A stretch of 64,000 bases of DNA from Isoetes taiwanensis. Taxonomy: Eukaryota > Streptophyta > Lycopodiopsida > Isoetales > Isoetaceae. This document shows positions 34,350 to 45,389 of the stretch, one piece after another. Both the position numbers and the translations under genes were made by a program. The notes under the pieces were generated by a model. That model did no database searches, had not been told where the DNA came from, and worked only from the letters and a program-made list of their open reading frames with translations. The first letter of the stretch is position 1; each line of letters begins with the position of its first letter. The stretch lies in contig JAJEKV010000267.1 of NCBI GenBank assembly GCA_021234155.1, positions 64,001 to 128,000 on the forward strand. The letters are read 5' to 3'.

Positions 34350-36412
34350 TGCAACACAACCAAAAATACTACCTTCAACACACACAAAAAAATGTTATCT
34401 ACCACTGGCACGATGGCATCCCAAGCACGAGACTCTACCATAGGCATGAGGGCTATCCCCAGGCACAAGGGCTATCCCGAGGGACGAGGGCCAACATCAA
34501 CATAAAATGATTTAAATTGTAACAACATTTCGTGCTTGGACAAACACCAACACTATAGTTAGATAAGAAAAAAAACAAGACAACAAAAATGGCAAGAGGG
34601 CAATATAAAATGAGTTAGCCAAAGGGAAGACAACGATGGAGCACCATGTTCACAGGGAGAACATCAAACCAAGGAACAAGAAAGGAAGGTCATGACAAAT
34701 GGCAAGCAAGCAATATGAAACAAAAAAAAAAGGAGGAGAATAATGAATGAAAAATAAAAGAGGTCAAAGCAAGATGTTCAAACAACCTAGACATGGGAAC
34801 CAACTATAAAGGGAATTAAAAGGAAGAGGTATAAGAACAGTAAAGGGACGTGGAATGCGAGTAAACAGGCAAGAAGTTTGTTAAGTGCAAGGGGTGAGTG
34901 GGTGGGTGGGTGGACGGATAGGAGATGTGGGCCCCCAGGACCTATATGATGCTCCCATCGTATAAGGAAATCCCCTTTCCATGGCAATCACATCACTGTA
35001 GAAAGGCCCTCCATCTACCTCGGACCACCTGGGATGGTCAAATGCCCGAGGGAAGGACATGGAGGTGTCATTCGTCCTACGCCTTCTATGGGAATCCTAT
35101 ATAGCAGAAGTGTAAATACAAGTTAGCACCTGGCACACAATACATAAAATAGTATGCCACCTCGAAGGGTGGTCCATCCATCATCAATACGAATAACATC
35201 CCAACATCAACATAACATGTGCAATGTATCAATTCGGGCTCTAACCCAGGTTCAGACTCCAGGGAATCAACTGACGGTCAAGGCCTCCAGATAACAACAG
35301 ACAGAATCATGACAATGGCGTTGGCTGGCATAGAACAATGGCAAGGGTAGTCCACTCCATCCGCCCCTCCTGTGCACACTTTGCAGATAGGCTGAAGCAT
35401 GCTATAATGTGATTGTAGCCTTCCAGAATCGCAATCTCATGGATTCACTCTATAAGATTACTCTGGGTTACATCTCCCCGGTTCGATGAGGCAGGGAGGA
35501 AATGAATTCACTCCCAGAACATGATGGTTCCATGGATGGCTAGAGGATCTGGTTCCTTCAGGCAACCATGCATCCGTACCCGACTTTAACCTCCCAAATC
35601 TATGGGCCATCCGCACTTCCATCGAGCCCAAGATGTCCCTTTAGATACGTATCTTGCGACCCAGGAGGTGTCAAACCCATACCCGACCCTACACGATGTC
35701 CGACTATAAGCTGAGCACACTATAGGAATGATGTCGTCAAACTAGGTTTGGATTCCACCCCCGTTTCACCATCATGCTCATTGTCTGGTGCTGAATCACA
35801 GCATAACATCCACAGCCAGGTGGGATCTTGTGCAAAGGCCGCATTTACTGGGATTTAAGGGGTTCTAGCTAGGAGCATCCCTAAATCTAGATAGCGTTTA
35901 GGTCTCTACACCCCTTAAACCAATCCAACACAGGAGGGACAGAAGGAGAGAACAATCGTATACAAAGCATCCATCATCATTCTCAAATAGATCATAGAAT
36001 AGAATCTAATCATTTATCTACTCAAACAAGCATTAGCAGAACACAAACTACGCTAAAACTAACCAGTATGTGGGCTGGAGCCAGTATCGCGAAGAACATC
36101 CATGGTGCAAATCAGGTTTTAGGGTTGTAGCAGCTCCTATCTTCCTCAATCTTCCTCCAAATTTAAATTGGGGCAGAATTGGGGATGGGAGCCCAATTTG
36201 CCATCCCAAAATGGAAAGCTGCCTCTGGGCCAATCGATCTAGGCCAAGTGGCACTCTCTAATTAGCCTACATTACTAATTAATACCATTATTTAGCCTAA
36301 TTAGGCTAAGTTAGTTGCAATAAACCCTTTTACGTTAGTCCCCAATGGTCCCGATACACTAGTGACGTGTCAGTGTAGTTATACACATTTAAATACATGG
36401 AACGTCACATTC
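34350..36412 (-). mobile_element. Noncoding DNA including the 3' LTR of the chromovirus
   Basis: No coding sequence was seen. On the minus strand the retrotransposon's polypurine tract ends near 36413, and TGTGACGTTCC at about 36409 looks like the first bases of the 3' LTR running leftward. Its left end could not be found, because no matching 5' LTR was recognised beyond 53060. Short GGGCTATCC(C)CGAGG repeats lie at 34440-34490. Confidence 0.45.
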
Positions 36413-36424
36413 TACCCCCTTAAA
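36413..36424 (-). other. Polypurine tract of the chromovirus
   Basis: TTTTAAGGGGGTAG on the minus strand, just before TGTGACG, is the usual plus-strand priming site immediately upstream of a 3' LTR. Confidence 0.65.
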
Positions 36425-36547
36425 AGAATGTTGTCCTCAGCATTGAAGTTAAGGGATTAATATGAAAGTAAGTAATTAAGTCAAAAGGTAATATATATAT
36501 ACTGTATAAGGTAATGAAAATTACATCAGGATCATGATCACATAAGT

Positions 36548-37392
36548 TCAGGACTGTAGTCCATTCACAACACGTTGGCATGATAAGTCATGCAGGCATT
36601 CCCGCATAAAGTCTGGGTAGTTCTTATCGAGGTCCATCTTCAACACCCATGTTGCATCCTCAGTTGGTAAGTGTTTCCATTTCACCAAGTACTGTAGGAT
36701 TTGAGTCCTTCTAATCTGTTTGTATACACGATCGAGAAGAGCTGCTCGGACTATTTGCAATTACTCATCCATCATTTCAAGAAATATGGGTGTATCCAAT
36801 ATTTCCTCTGGATCAGGAGTATATTTCTTCAGAATGCTCACATGAAAAAATTTATGGACTTTGAGATGAGCGGGAAAATTGAGCTTGTAGGCCTGGGGTT
36901 CTACCCTCTGAATAATCTCAAATGGTCCCGCCCAATGGGGTGCCAATTTCTTGCAATTCCCAACCTTGAGCTTGGCTTGCTTTACCTTGATTTTTAACCA
37001 CACATAATCTCCAACCCGAAGTCCCGAGGTGCGCGATGCTTGTTCGCAATACTCTTTTGCCTATTTCTAGCCGCTAACAAATATCCCTAGACCTCTTCAA
37101 TCAAAGTTTGCATATATCTGTAAGCAACTGTTGAGAGACCTCGACCTTCGAAATAAGATTATGCCACATGTCTGGAGTTAGGCATTGATAGCCATAGTTA
37201 ATTATAAAAGGAGACATTCGAGAAGACTCATGTTTAGAACTATTATAAGCAAACTCTACCAAATGGATATAATCGACCCACTGTGATTGCTTATTCCAGA
37301 CATAGTTGCGTAGCATATCTTCAATAATGCGGTTGGTGCGTTCCGTTTGACCATCCGTCTGGAGGTGGTATGCGGTACTCATGGCAAGCTTG
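36548..37392 (-). pseudogene. Chromovirus integrase end, GPY/F module and chromodomain
   Basis: On the minus strand, in order: the integrase core end (TKLAMSTAYHLQTDGQTERT, 37400-37320), a spacer with frameshifts, the GPY/F module (KLAPHWAGPFEIIQRVEPQA, about 36950), VHKFFHVSILKKYTP, and a chromodomain (QILQYLVKWKHLPTEDATWV, about 36640-36700). Integrase inserts the element's DNA, and the chromodomain typically directs it to marked chromatin. The rest of the protein lies beyond the 11.2-kb hAT insertion, starting at 48626. Confidence 0.9.
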
Positions 37393-37400
37393 GTTTGTAT
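37393..37400. repeat. Left 8-bp target duplication of the large hAT element
   Basis: GTTTGTAT here is repeated exactly at 48618-48625. Eight bases is the diagnostic hAT target duplication length. Confidence 0.95.
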
Positions 37401-37479
37401 CAGGGATAGGTTCAATATCAGATATCGCGTTTATCGTGCATAATATTTTTGAAAGATCTGGACATGAATTTGACGTTTA

Positions 37480-37770
37480 ATCGTCAAAAAATCGTCTAAA
37501 AAAATTTCGGGCGGGAAAATTTTTGCGTAGCGAAAACAAAGTTTATTTAAGCGAAGTTTTTCGGCAGAAGTTTAAACAGATAATTTCGCTTCACTGAACC
37601 AAAAAATACGCTGAAACATCTTAGCGTAAGCGAAAGCGGTTGTTTTTCGCTTGAAGAATTTTAAACCCGCCAGTTTAAAACAATTGCTTTCGCTTTCTGA
37701 AAGAAACTTCGTGATAAGCGAACAGTTTGTTTTCGCCACGAAAAGTTTGAAAGCATCTTAGGGCATTTTG
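37480..37770. promoter_or_regulatory. Left subterminal motif cluster of the hAT element
   Basis: TTTCGCTT or AAGCGAA(A) occurs about eight times in both orientations, with AGTTTAAAC-like sequence. The right subterminal region (48230-48540) has the same two motifs. hAT transposases bind short repeated subterminal motifs, so these are candidate binding sites. Confidence 0.6.
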
Positions 37771-38096
37771 CTAAGGAAAAAACTTTTGCCTAATCGTTTG
37801 GTCTATTTTGTGCGGGTGAAATATTATATATAAGAAAAAGCGTGTTTAGCTCTAGAATTAAGCCAACGAGCGTTGACTACCAGGAATTAAGTCCACATAC
37901 TCCTTGGGAAGCGGTCGACCTTTGAGGTGGGTTTTGCATCCGGGGCTGGCGAATTGTGAAGTGAGATTCCTCCTTCACGAGTTTTGACCTTGGGTTCCTA
38001 CCACGTTCCTTAGAGTCCTATAGGTTCTGTCCTTCACTCCTTACGTTCGAGCGGGACGCCGATGTAACATATGCGTAGTGAGCTTGCTCGCCAGCG

Positions 38097-38105
38097 TATA
38101 TAAAA
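38097..38105 (+). promoter_or_regulatory. TATA box of the hAT transposase
   Basis: TATATAAAA lies 59 bp before the likely start codon at 38164, in a suitable position for a short-leader transcript. Confidence 0.5.
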
Positions 38106-38163
38106 CGACCTTTAGTTCCGGACGATTAAAGAGTCTTTACCCTTTAGCATACCGGGCGAGGCG

Positions 38164-40818
38164 ATGCTCCAGCAAGGATGGCAAACTGGTCATGCATCTA
38201 CATCGCCGGGCGCTTCAGCGGCAAAGGATGTGACTGGTCATGCATCTACATCAGCCGCCGTTGGCGGCCATGCATCTACATCCGGCCCGCCGGGTCATGC
38301 ATCATCGTCTAGGGTGGCGCCACCGCAGTCAGCGATGGCAGGCCACGGGGGTTGGAACAAAGACGTGGAAGAATTATATGTCAAAATAATTGGTGGTCGA
38401 AAGAGAGGTCCCGAGTGGGGATTTGTGAAGGAATTTGGTGAGAATGAGTGGCAATGTGTATTTTGTGGGTACCGCGTCAATAAATGGATCGCGACAAGAA
38501 TTTTACGGGATCCTAAAATTGGAGTGCAAACACATATCCGGCATCTGGCCGACATATGACAAGATGCACTTGAAGTGTTGGGCGAAAAAAGAATAGCAGC
38601 AGAAGAACACAGCCCAAGGGATAGCCAAGGACCTTCACCATGCCAAGAAGAAGAGATCAATTACACCACCCCTCCCGCAAAGCCAATGTACCAACGCAGG
38701 GTGCCCTAGGATCGATAGGAGGGTTAAGTGCAGGCCGAAAAAGAATGGCGGGAGACAATTGAGATAGTGGAAAGACAGACTAAGCAGCGGAGGGTTGACC
38801 GAGCTGGCTTAATATCGAAGCAAGCGAAGAAGAGCGCAATTGAAGGTTGTAGAGGCATTTTTATATGCCGGGTTGTCTCCACATATTTTGGAGCACAAAG
38901 CAATGAAAGAAGCCTTCCAGGAAGTTGCCAAAGCAGGGCCGACTTTTAGATTGCCTTCATACAAACATGCCAATAACAAAATGGTGGATGAAATACACGG
39001 GAAAATGGTCGAGAGGGTGGAAATGAAGTTAAGTTGTGGCATCGAAGCCGGGGCCTGACCTCACTAGTGACTGATGGTTGGAGCAATGTAAACAAGGACC
39101 ATCTTATAAATTTCATGATCGTGTATCCAGGGGGCGAAGTATTCTTGAAAACCGTAGAAACCAAAACTGACCAAGTCACAGGAGATTGGATTTTTCAAAA
39201 AACAAAGGCTGTGATAGAGAGTTTTGGACCGAAGAGAATATTTCAGGTCGTAATGGACAACGCGTCTAATTGTAAGTTAGCGGGTGAATTGTTGGAGTCT
39301 GAATTTCCAGGATTGCACGCGACCAGCTGCCAATGCCATTGCCTAAACTTATTGCTGAAGGACTGGTTTTCACAGCACACTTGGTTCAAAGATCCCATTC
39401 AAAAGGCCCGTCGTCTCGTGAAATTCATCACAAAGAAGCCGGCAATTTACGCCATATACAAGTCATTGCGTCAGAAGGCCCTAGCACTCATGAATCCACC
39501 CCGCCAGACTTCGGTTTGGTTCCAATTACATTTGTCTTGAAAGAGTGCTTAGGTGTCGCTGACTCGATTATCTCGACCTTCAACCATCTGAGTTCTTTGA
39601 ATGGGAGAGGAGGCGAGAGAAGGAAAAAAATGCTTCAAAACATCACCAAGAAGCCCTTCCGGCGAAATGCTTGCCGGAGACATTTTAGAAAGGCGTAAAA
39701 GAATGTTGTCAAGTGCATGCAACCTGTTTGTCATGCCATCAAAACCCTTGATTCTTGAAGGCAAGCACCGGAAAGGTGCGGAGGTGCGGCACTCCATTCA
39801 ATCCTTTCTAGAACGCGATGGCCCCAATGCACCCTTTGACAATGCTAAGCGCCAAGACAATCGCTTAGGGACTTCAATGAACGATGGAAGAAGTCCTACA
39901 ATGATCTTCATGGCCGCGCATTACGCCTTGAACCCACACAACCAATGATATGGACCAAAGCATACGATAAAGAAGTGATGGGTTCATTGAAGAAGGTTGC
40001 AAAATGTTCTACCCCAATAGCTCGGACTACAAAATTTTCATTGCCAATTAACTGAATACGAACTTGAGTGGAAGGTGGGCGGATGCGAGCTTCATGATGC
40101 AACGGAGAGTCACAAGAAGGAACCAAATATGGAATCTTATGCATGGTGGCAAGCCCATGGACAGGTTCTTGATACGTTATTGTGCCTTTGCAATGACTAT
40201 CCTCTCATTGGTATCCTCAATAGTGCAAGTGAGAGGAACTGGAATGCTTGTAAGTACATACATAGTGTGACAATTTAAATCGCCTCTTGCATAAGAAGGT
40301 GACAAACTTGTATATAACTTCTCAAATTGGCGGCTCTTGAATCGCAAGCGGTGGTGCAGCCGTAGTTGATAAGCTCTGGGTTTCCTTTCATGGATGCGCA
40401 TTCGAAAGTGGAAGAGGACAACTTCGAAGATGGTGAGGATGAGTCGCTTGCGTAAATGCCGCTAACCATGTTGATGAGGACATTCAAGCGTACCCATTTT
40501 GTCGATGCGAAGATGATTTAGACAAGAACATGTTCTCGGACGACTCAAAACGAAATGAAGATACGTAAGAGGAGTCGATACGAAAAGGCAGGTGCAAGTA
40601 ATACATGAGACCTGCTTGAGGACTTAATGGTACGTGACCCAAAGCGGACTCTCCAATGCCAATAATCCAGACAAACAGGCAACCCTAGGCAACGGTCGGA
40701 AAAACACATCTTGAGGACGTGCGGAAGGGAAAGGGCGAAGGAGGAGGTTGAACCTAGGCCAAAGATTTAAGAGGACGGAAGCCCGGATGATGAAACCGAT
40801 GAAGGCGGTGATGTCTAG
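38164..40818 (+). pseudogene. hAT transposase with DUF659 domain
   Basis: The N-terminus has repeated GHASTS units and then a BED-type zinc finger (WQCVFCGYRVNKW, with THIRHL, about 38450-38555). After frameshifts the DUF659 region follows: FLYAGLSPHILEHKAMKEAF (about 38855), LTSLVTDGWSNVNKDHLINF (about 39055), VVMDNASNCKLAGELL (about 39248), SCQCHCLNLLLKDW (about 39330). The C-terminal dimerisation block reads YAWWQAHGQ (about 40138), then ILNSASERNWNACKYIHSV (about 40213). Asp in VTDGW, Asp in VMDN and Glu in SERNW fit the hAT catalytic triad. An acidic tail ends at a stop at 40818. At least four frameshifts or stops make it inactive as it stands. Confidence 0.85.
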
Positions 40819-40906
40819 AAAGATGATGTGATGAGTACCCTCAGTCTATCTATTGTAACCGTGTATGAGGATGTTCAAACTGTATTGTAACCATTTTGGC
40901 ACTATG

Positions 40907-40912
40907 AATAAA
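40907..40912 (+). terminator. Possible polyadenylation signal of the hAT transposase
   Basis: AATAAA lies about 90 bp after the last in-frame stop, in AT-rich sequence ending with TTTTTTGTTACAAG. Confidence 0.4.
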
Positions 40913-41302
40913 AAGTAAAGTTTTTTGTTACAAGTTTTTATCTTCTATATATTTCGTCACCTTGTTTTATGTTTCTTTCATGTATGATGGTTCATGTAAC
41001 TTCGGTCCATGTTTCATTCACGTGTAACATTAGTCGACCTAAGTGCCTAGAGAAACCAATGATTATGCATCACCGTATTCCCTTACCTCCGTCGACCGTA
41101 GTGCCCTAAGAACCTTCCTCGGATCAGACCCGTCTCGACTTCCGTTGCTGCTTGCCTCTTCGCATGCCACAGAATCTTGCTGATGAGAAGTAATCTACGC
41201 ACGCAGAGGAGCCAAACAGCCACGGACCAGCTGGGACGAATCTGATCCATCAGAAGGTTCACAACATACATGATCCACATCCTCCCAACCACTAGAACTT
41301 CG

Positions 41303-41665
41303 GTACGCCAAATTGGGCTTTGAATGCTATCAGGACCTATAATATGTACTCTATTCCTATGGGTGGCACATGCTCTGAATACCAAATGGGTTTGCATGGC
41401 ATGTGCCACCCAAAGGAATGGAGGTACAAATTATAGGTCCTGATGGCATTCAAATGCCGATTTCGCCTCACCATTCACCGTCCACATCCTCCCATCTCCA
41501 GTACGCCAAATTGGCATTTGAATGCCATCAGGATTGTATACTCTGTACTCCATTCCAAGAGGTGGCACATGCTCTACATACCTAATGTGTTTACATGGCA
41601 GGTGCCGCCCAAAGGAATGGAGGTACAAATACACAATCCGATGGCATTCAAATGCCAATTTACGC
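41303..41665. repeat. Hairpin family A: two 164-bp inverted repeats
   Basis: At 41303-41466 and 41502-41665, arms of about 70 bp pair: CAAATTGG(G/C)(C/A)TTTGAATGC on the left with the reverse complement of GCATTCAAATGCC on the right, and GGGTGGCACATG with CATGTGCCACCC. The two hairpins have equal length and are about 85 percent alike by eye, so one arose by duplication of the other. Confidence 0.85.
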
Positions 41666-41719
41666 ATCGGAGTTACCCAAAGACCGAGTGCAAGCATGGA
41701 TCTTTGGATATCAAAGTTA

Positions 41720-43319
41720 AAGCATCGTAGAATTCCCAAATCTTGTTGACCCAGCCTCTTTGGATAATGGAACTTAGCATTCAAGCTAAGCTACATTTCC
41801 GAAAGAGGCGAGGGAAAAAAAGGGAAGTCTCGTTGTTTGAACTCATCAATCACTAATCTCAAATGAACCCACGTAATCGCAAACCACTAGGCTGATATCA
41901 TCCATTTGCCACAATAAAAATAGAGTACTCAAAAACCTTGTTACCTCGCCGATGTACAATCCACCACCACGCCAAAGGAGACGGTCCTCTAATTTCAAGT
42001 CATCATCGATGCTCAAGGTTCTCCAAAGAATAGCGGGGAGTTAGGATGTTCCATGGTTTGGTGCCTACGATCCGCTATATAGATGGACAACGCCCAGGCA
42101 CCACTTTGGCTTGAAATTAGGGTTCGCTATCACCTTTGACATCATATCAACTTGTATAAGAGAACTTTTACCTCTAAAACGAACGATTTTTGCCCTGGCT
42201 CCCATTTTGAGCCTCTTTGTGTAATATAACCTAGCAAAGTAACTAAGCTACATTGATACAGAGAGACTACAAAAGAGAGTCAGGACAAAGCTCGCTCTTT
42301 CTAGAGGAGGTAACAAGAATTTCGAGAAGTCTATATTGTTTGCAGCGAACAATATCAAGCCTGGTGAGTTTAGATACAATAAACAGGACAAGCAAAAGAG
42401 ACTAAGCCAGGATGAAAGAGACCTGAGTGCAAGCATCGAGACTTCCCAAACCTTGCTTTCACCCCTCTTTGGACAATGGAACTTAGCATGTAAACTAAGC
42501 TACATTGCCCAAAGAGGCGGGGGGAAAGAAAAACGGGGAAGTCTCGATGCTTGAACTCATCAATCACTAACATCTAATGAACCCACAGAATCGCAAGCAA
42601 CCACTAGGCCTTATATCCTCTGTGGCCACAATAGAAATAGAGTACTCAAAAACCTTGTAACCTCCTCTAGAACGAACGATTTTTGCTCCGGCCCCCATTT
42701 TGGGCGTCTTTGTGTAATATAGCCTTGCAAAGTATCTAAGATACATTGACACAGAGACACCCAAAAGAGAGTCAGAGCAAAGCTCACTCTTTCTAAAGGA
42801 GGTAACAAGAATTTCGAGAAGTCTATATTGTTTGCCACGGAGAATATAAAGCCTGGTGACCTGACAACGATTCAAGAGGGTCGCGATCTAATTCAGGCTT
42901 ACTCCCTTTTCGAGTTTCTTGCTTGTTGTATCTAATTCGCCACCTAAAATGAGTGAGCGACCTCATGCTAGGGGGCAAATTAGATACAGCAAACAGGACA
43001 AACGAAAGCGACTAAGCCTGGGTCCAAGCATCGAGACGTCCCAATCTTTGCTTTCACCCGCCTCTTATGGACAATGGAACTTAGCAAGTAAACTAAGCTA
43101 CATTGCCCAAAGAGGCGGGGGAAAGAAAAACGGGGAAGTCTCGATGCTTGAATTCAAGAATCAAAGCATCGCGGACTCCCAAATTGACCTGAGTACAAGC
43201 ATCGAGACTTCCCAGCCCTTGCTTTCACCCCTCTTTGGACGATGCCACTTAGCATATAAACTAAACTATATTGCCCAAAGAGGAGGGGAAAGAAAGACTG
43301 GGAAGACTCGATGCTTGAA
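41720..43319. repeat. Hairpin family B: four inverted repeats of about 120 bp
   Basis: Copies lie at 41720-41839, 42430-42554, 43025-43150 and 43196-43319. The left arm AAGCATCGAGACTTCCC pairs with GGGAAGTCTCGATGCTT. Inner arms CACC(C)CTCTTTGGA(C/T) and (C/G)CCAAAGAGGCGGGG pair around an ACTTAGCA...AAACTAAGC loop. The oldest copy (41720) has the most mismatches. Confidence 0.9.
42168..42811. repeat. Hairpin family D: two inverted repeats of about 150 bp
   Basis: 42168-42312 and 42655-42811 each have a left arm (ACCTC, GAACGATTTTTGC, CATTTTG, TCTTTGTGTAATATA) facing a diverged right arm (CATTGA(T/C)ACAGAGA, AAAGAGAGTC, GCTC(G/A)CTCTTTCTA(G/A)AGGAGGTAA). The arms are more mismatched than in families A-C. 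Confidence 0.65.
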
Positions 43320-43502
43320 CTCATCAACCAGACTGGTGACCTGGTGGCGATTCAAGAGGGTCGCGATCTAATTCAGGCTTACTCCCTTTTCGAGTTTGTC
43401 CTGCTTGATGTATCTAAATCGCCACCTAAAATGAGTGAGAGACCTCATCCTAGGGGGCAATTTAGATACATCAAACAGGACAAACAAAAGAGATTGAGCC
43501 TG
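42893..43502. repeat. Hairpin family C: two inverted repeats of about 130 bp
   Basis: 42893-43020 and 43373-43502. TTCAGGCTTACTCCCTTTTC pairs with the GAAAGCGACTAAGCCTG-type end, and GCTTG(T/A)TGTATCTAA pairs with TTAGATACA(G/T)CAAACAGGA. A single right arm without partner (about 42365-42412) suggests a third, broken copy. Both hairpins follow the same GATTCAAGAGGGTCGCGATC sequence. Confidence 0.85.
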
Positions 43503-43713
43503 ACATGAGGTCCAGATGTCAAATAGGTTACGTGTGTAGATGTTTTGACTCACTCACATACTTACTTTACTTAACTATAATACAAACAACTCAATGTGGC
43601 AACCCAACCCCCAAAATTTGATTAAGACAAAGAAATCCTCGTCAACGAACGTTGGTTCATTCATGTGCATCTGAGATCTTAGGAAAAAATATCAAAAAAA
43701 TAATGTAGATTGC

Positions 43714-45060
43714 TCATGGGTTTAAGTACTCGTCTGCATCCACGTTCGCACCACAATCACCTGCTGGCCCGAGGCGGGCGGGTGTGTAATCGGATAATAA
43801 TGTCGGTACCTCTTCACCTTCACCCGGTTCTTCTACCCCCCTCCAAAGGTCCATTTCACGTTGGGATTGGAACACATGAGCCATTCCATCCCTCCTGCGA
43901 GCAATCAGAGGTGGCAAGGGAGGCATGCGTGATTGCAAGTTGAGCATTGCATACTGGCGCTCTGGTATAATATATCCATCCTCTGCTGGACAGAACCTAC
44001 TGCCCATCATCCAATCCAACAAACACCTCAAATGCAGACGATGTCCACAACCCTAAGGCATACCAACCAACTTGGGTTAGATTGTCCGCACACACTTGAC
44101 AATATCTAAAGTCCCCGTTCTTTACATCATCCCACTGACTATCATATAGGTATTCGGGAGGGAGGTATGCAATACCCTGCTCCTTGGAGACTCTAAGGGG
44201 ATCAGAATCTAACACTCTTGATATTGTACGCATATGCTCATTGTCTACTCTCAACACTGTATTTTCCCTACCCAAAGCTGCAAGTTGATTCTTCATGTCT
44301 AGTAATTCTGCAGCCATCTTGTCATGAGCATTTGCATGATCTTTTAAGCGCAAGTTTTCCTCTGACAGAGTGAGGTTTCGACTTCTTTCATTCTCTAACT
44401 AAGCCTTCAGATCTACCTCATATCATCCTTTTGACTTCGCCGCCGCTACCCCGCCACATAAAGTTTTATGGCATCTTGGAGCAAATAGGTTATAGTCACG
44501 GGCTCATCACCAAGCGCTTTCGAGATAAGCCGTGAGCTTCACTCTCTTCTTGCTACCACTGCCGCTTCCTTGTTTCCACTTTCTCTTGGCATAATTTACG
44601 GGCTCCCCTCTCACAATCTCATAGTACACTTGTTTGGCAAACGTCTTGTGAATTCGTGGTTTTTATCATTGTTCCTTTCACTTGCACCCACCTCTCCAAA
44701 GCTTTTTGCTCGGACTTGAGGATCTTCTGATTCGTATGCCTTATACTTACCGCTCTCCGCTTGGCGGTCGGCGTCAAAGCCCAGGTGGAATCTAAATTGG
44801 CCTCGATATCCTCAAAATCCGCTCCATGGCAAACAACTGGGCCCATGTCACATGCAACTCCGTGCACCTCTCGTGATTGTGATACCTTCTTTCTTGGCCA
44901 CTTACGCCATTGCCCTCAACCTCAACAACTCTTTTGCACGCTTCATTCATTCTAGCATGTTCCTGCGCATACATATCTGTTGTGCCACGACCTCGACAAT
45001 GTAGGTAGAGAAGGGAATACAAATCTATCCGGGTTCCGAGTTCTCAAAGCGGGACGACGA
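43714..45060 (-). pseudogene. Coiled-coil passenger protein in the hAT element
   Basis: On the minus strand a decayed gene reads, in order, MERILRISRP and ADFEDIEANLDSTWALTPTA (about 44850-44770), then KSEQKALERWVQVKGTMIK, a basic stretch (AKRKWKQGSGSGSKKRVKL, about 44590-44530), a heptad-like coiled coil (KMAAELLDMKNQLAALGREN, about 44320-44260), PPEYLYDSQWDDVKNGDFRY with CQVC, and after a frameshift LLDWMMGSRFCPAEDGYIIP to a stop at 43714. CQVC plus a later Cys suggests a metal site. No known family is recognised. It lies directly downstream of the kinase-like gene on the same strand. Confidence 0.5.
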
Positions 45061-45389
45061 GAAGTCGCCTCCATGCCCAGTTTCATCAGCCCCTTCTCTC
45101 GTCTGCTGATGAGAAGAACTCCGTTGCCGATGAGATGAACTCGGTCGTTGAGACATTCTTTTGTCTTTGGAACTAGGTAGGTTGTTTGTTCGTTTTCTTG
45201 CGGATAGGCTTTACGTTAACTGCGCGAAATAAAAAACAACTCAATATGACTTATAAATTATAAAAAAAAAACAAGTGCAACAAAAATAAATACATAAGAA
45301 TGCCAAAGCTGTTTTATTGAATGTATTTAAAGCAATTGTTCAATCAATAATTTCTTTGGTTGCGTACAAGAGAGCTCATAAATGGCACG

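Larger units (their letters stand above)
27936..34350. mobile_element. Large two-gene element with AAATGGCGC hairpins
   Basis: A minus-strand DUF8039 gene (left) and a plus-strand ParB/methyltransferase-like gene (right) diverge from a 1.5-kb spacer. The same hairpin-forming AAATGGCGC motif is found in an intron of each gene, at the start of the right gene and after its end. The right 0.7 kb (about 33650-34340) recurs inverted at 63352-64000 with high identity, and similarity stops at the same point in both copies. This shows that a mobile repeat ends near 34340. The left end and target duplication were not found, so the left limit is approximate and the two genes could still belong to different elements. 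Confidence 0.55.
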
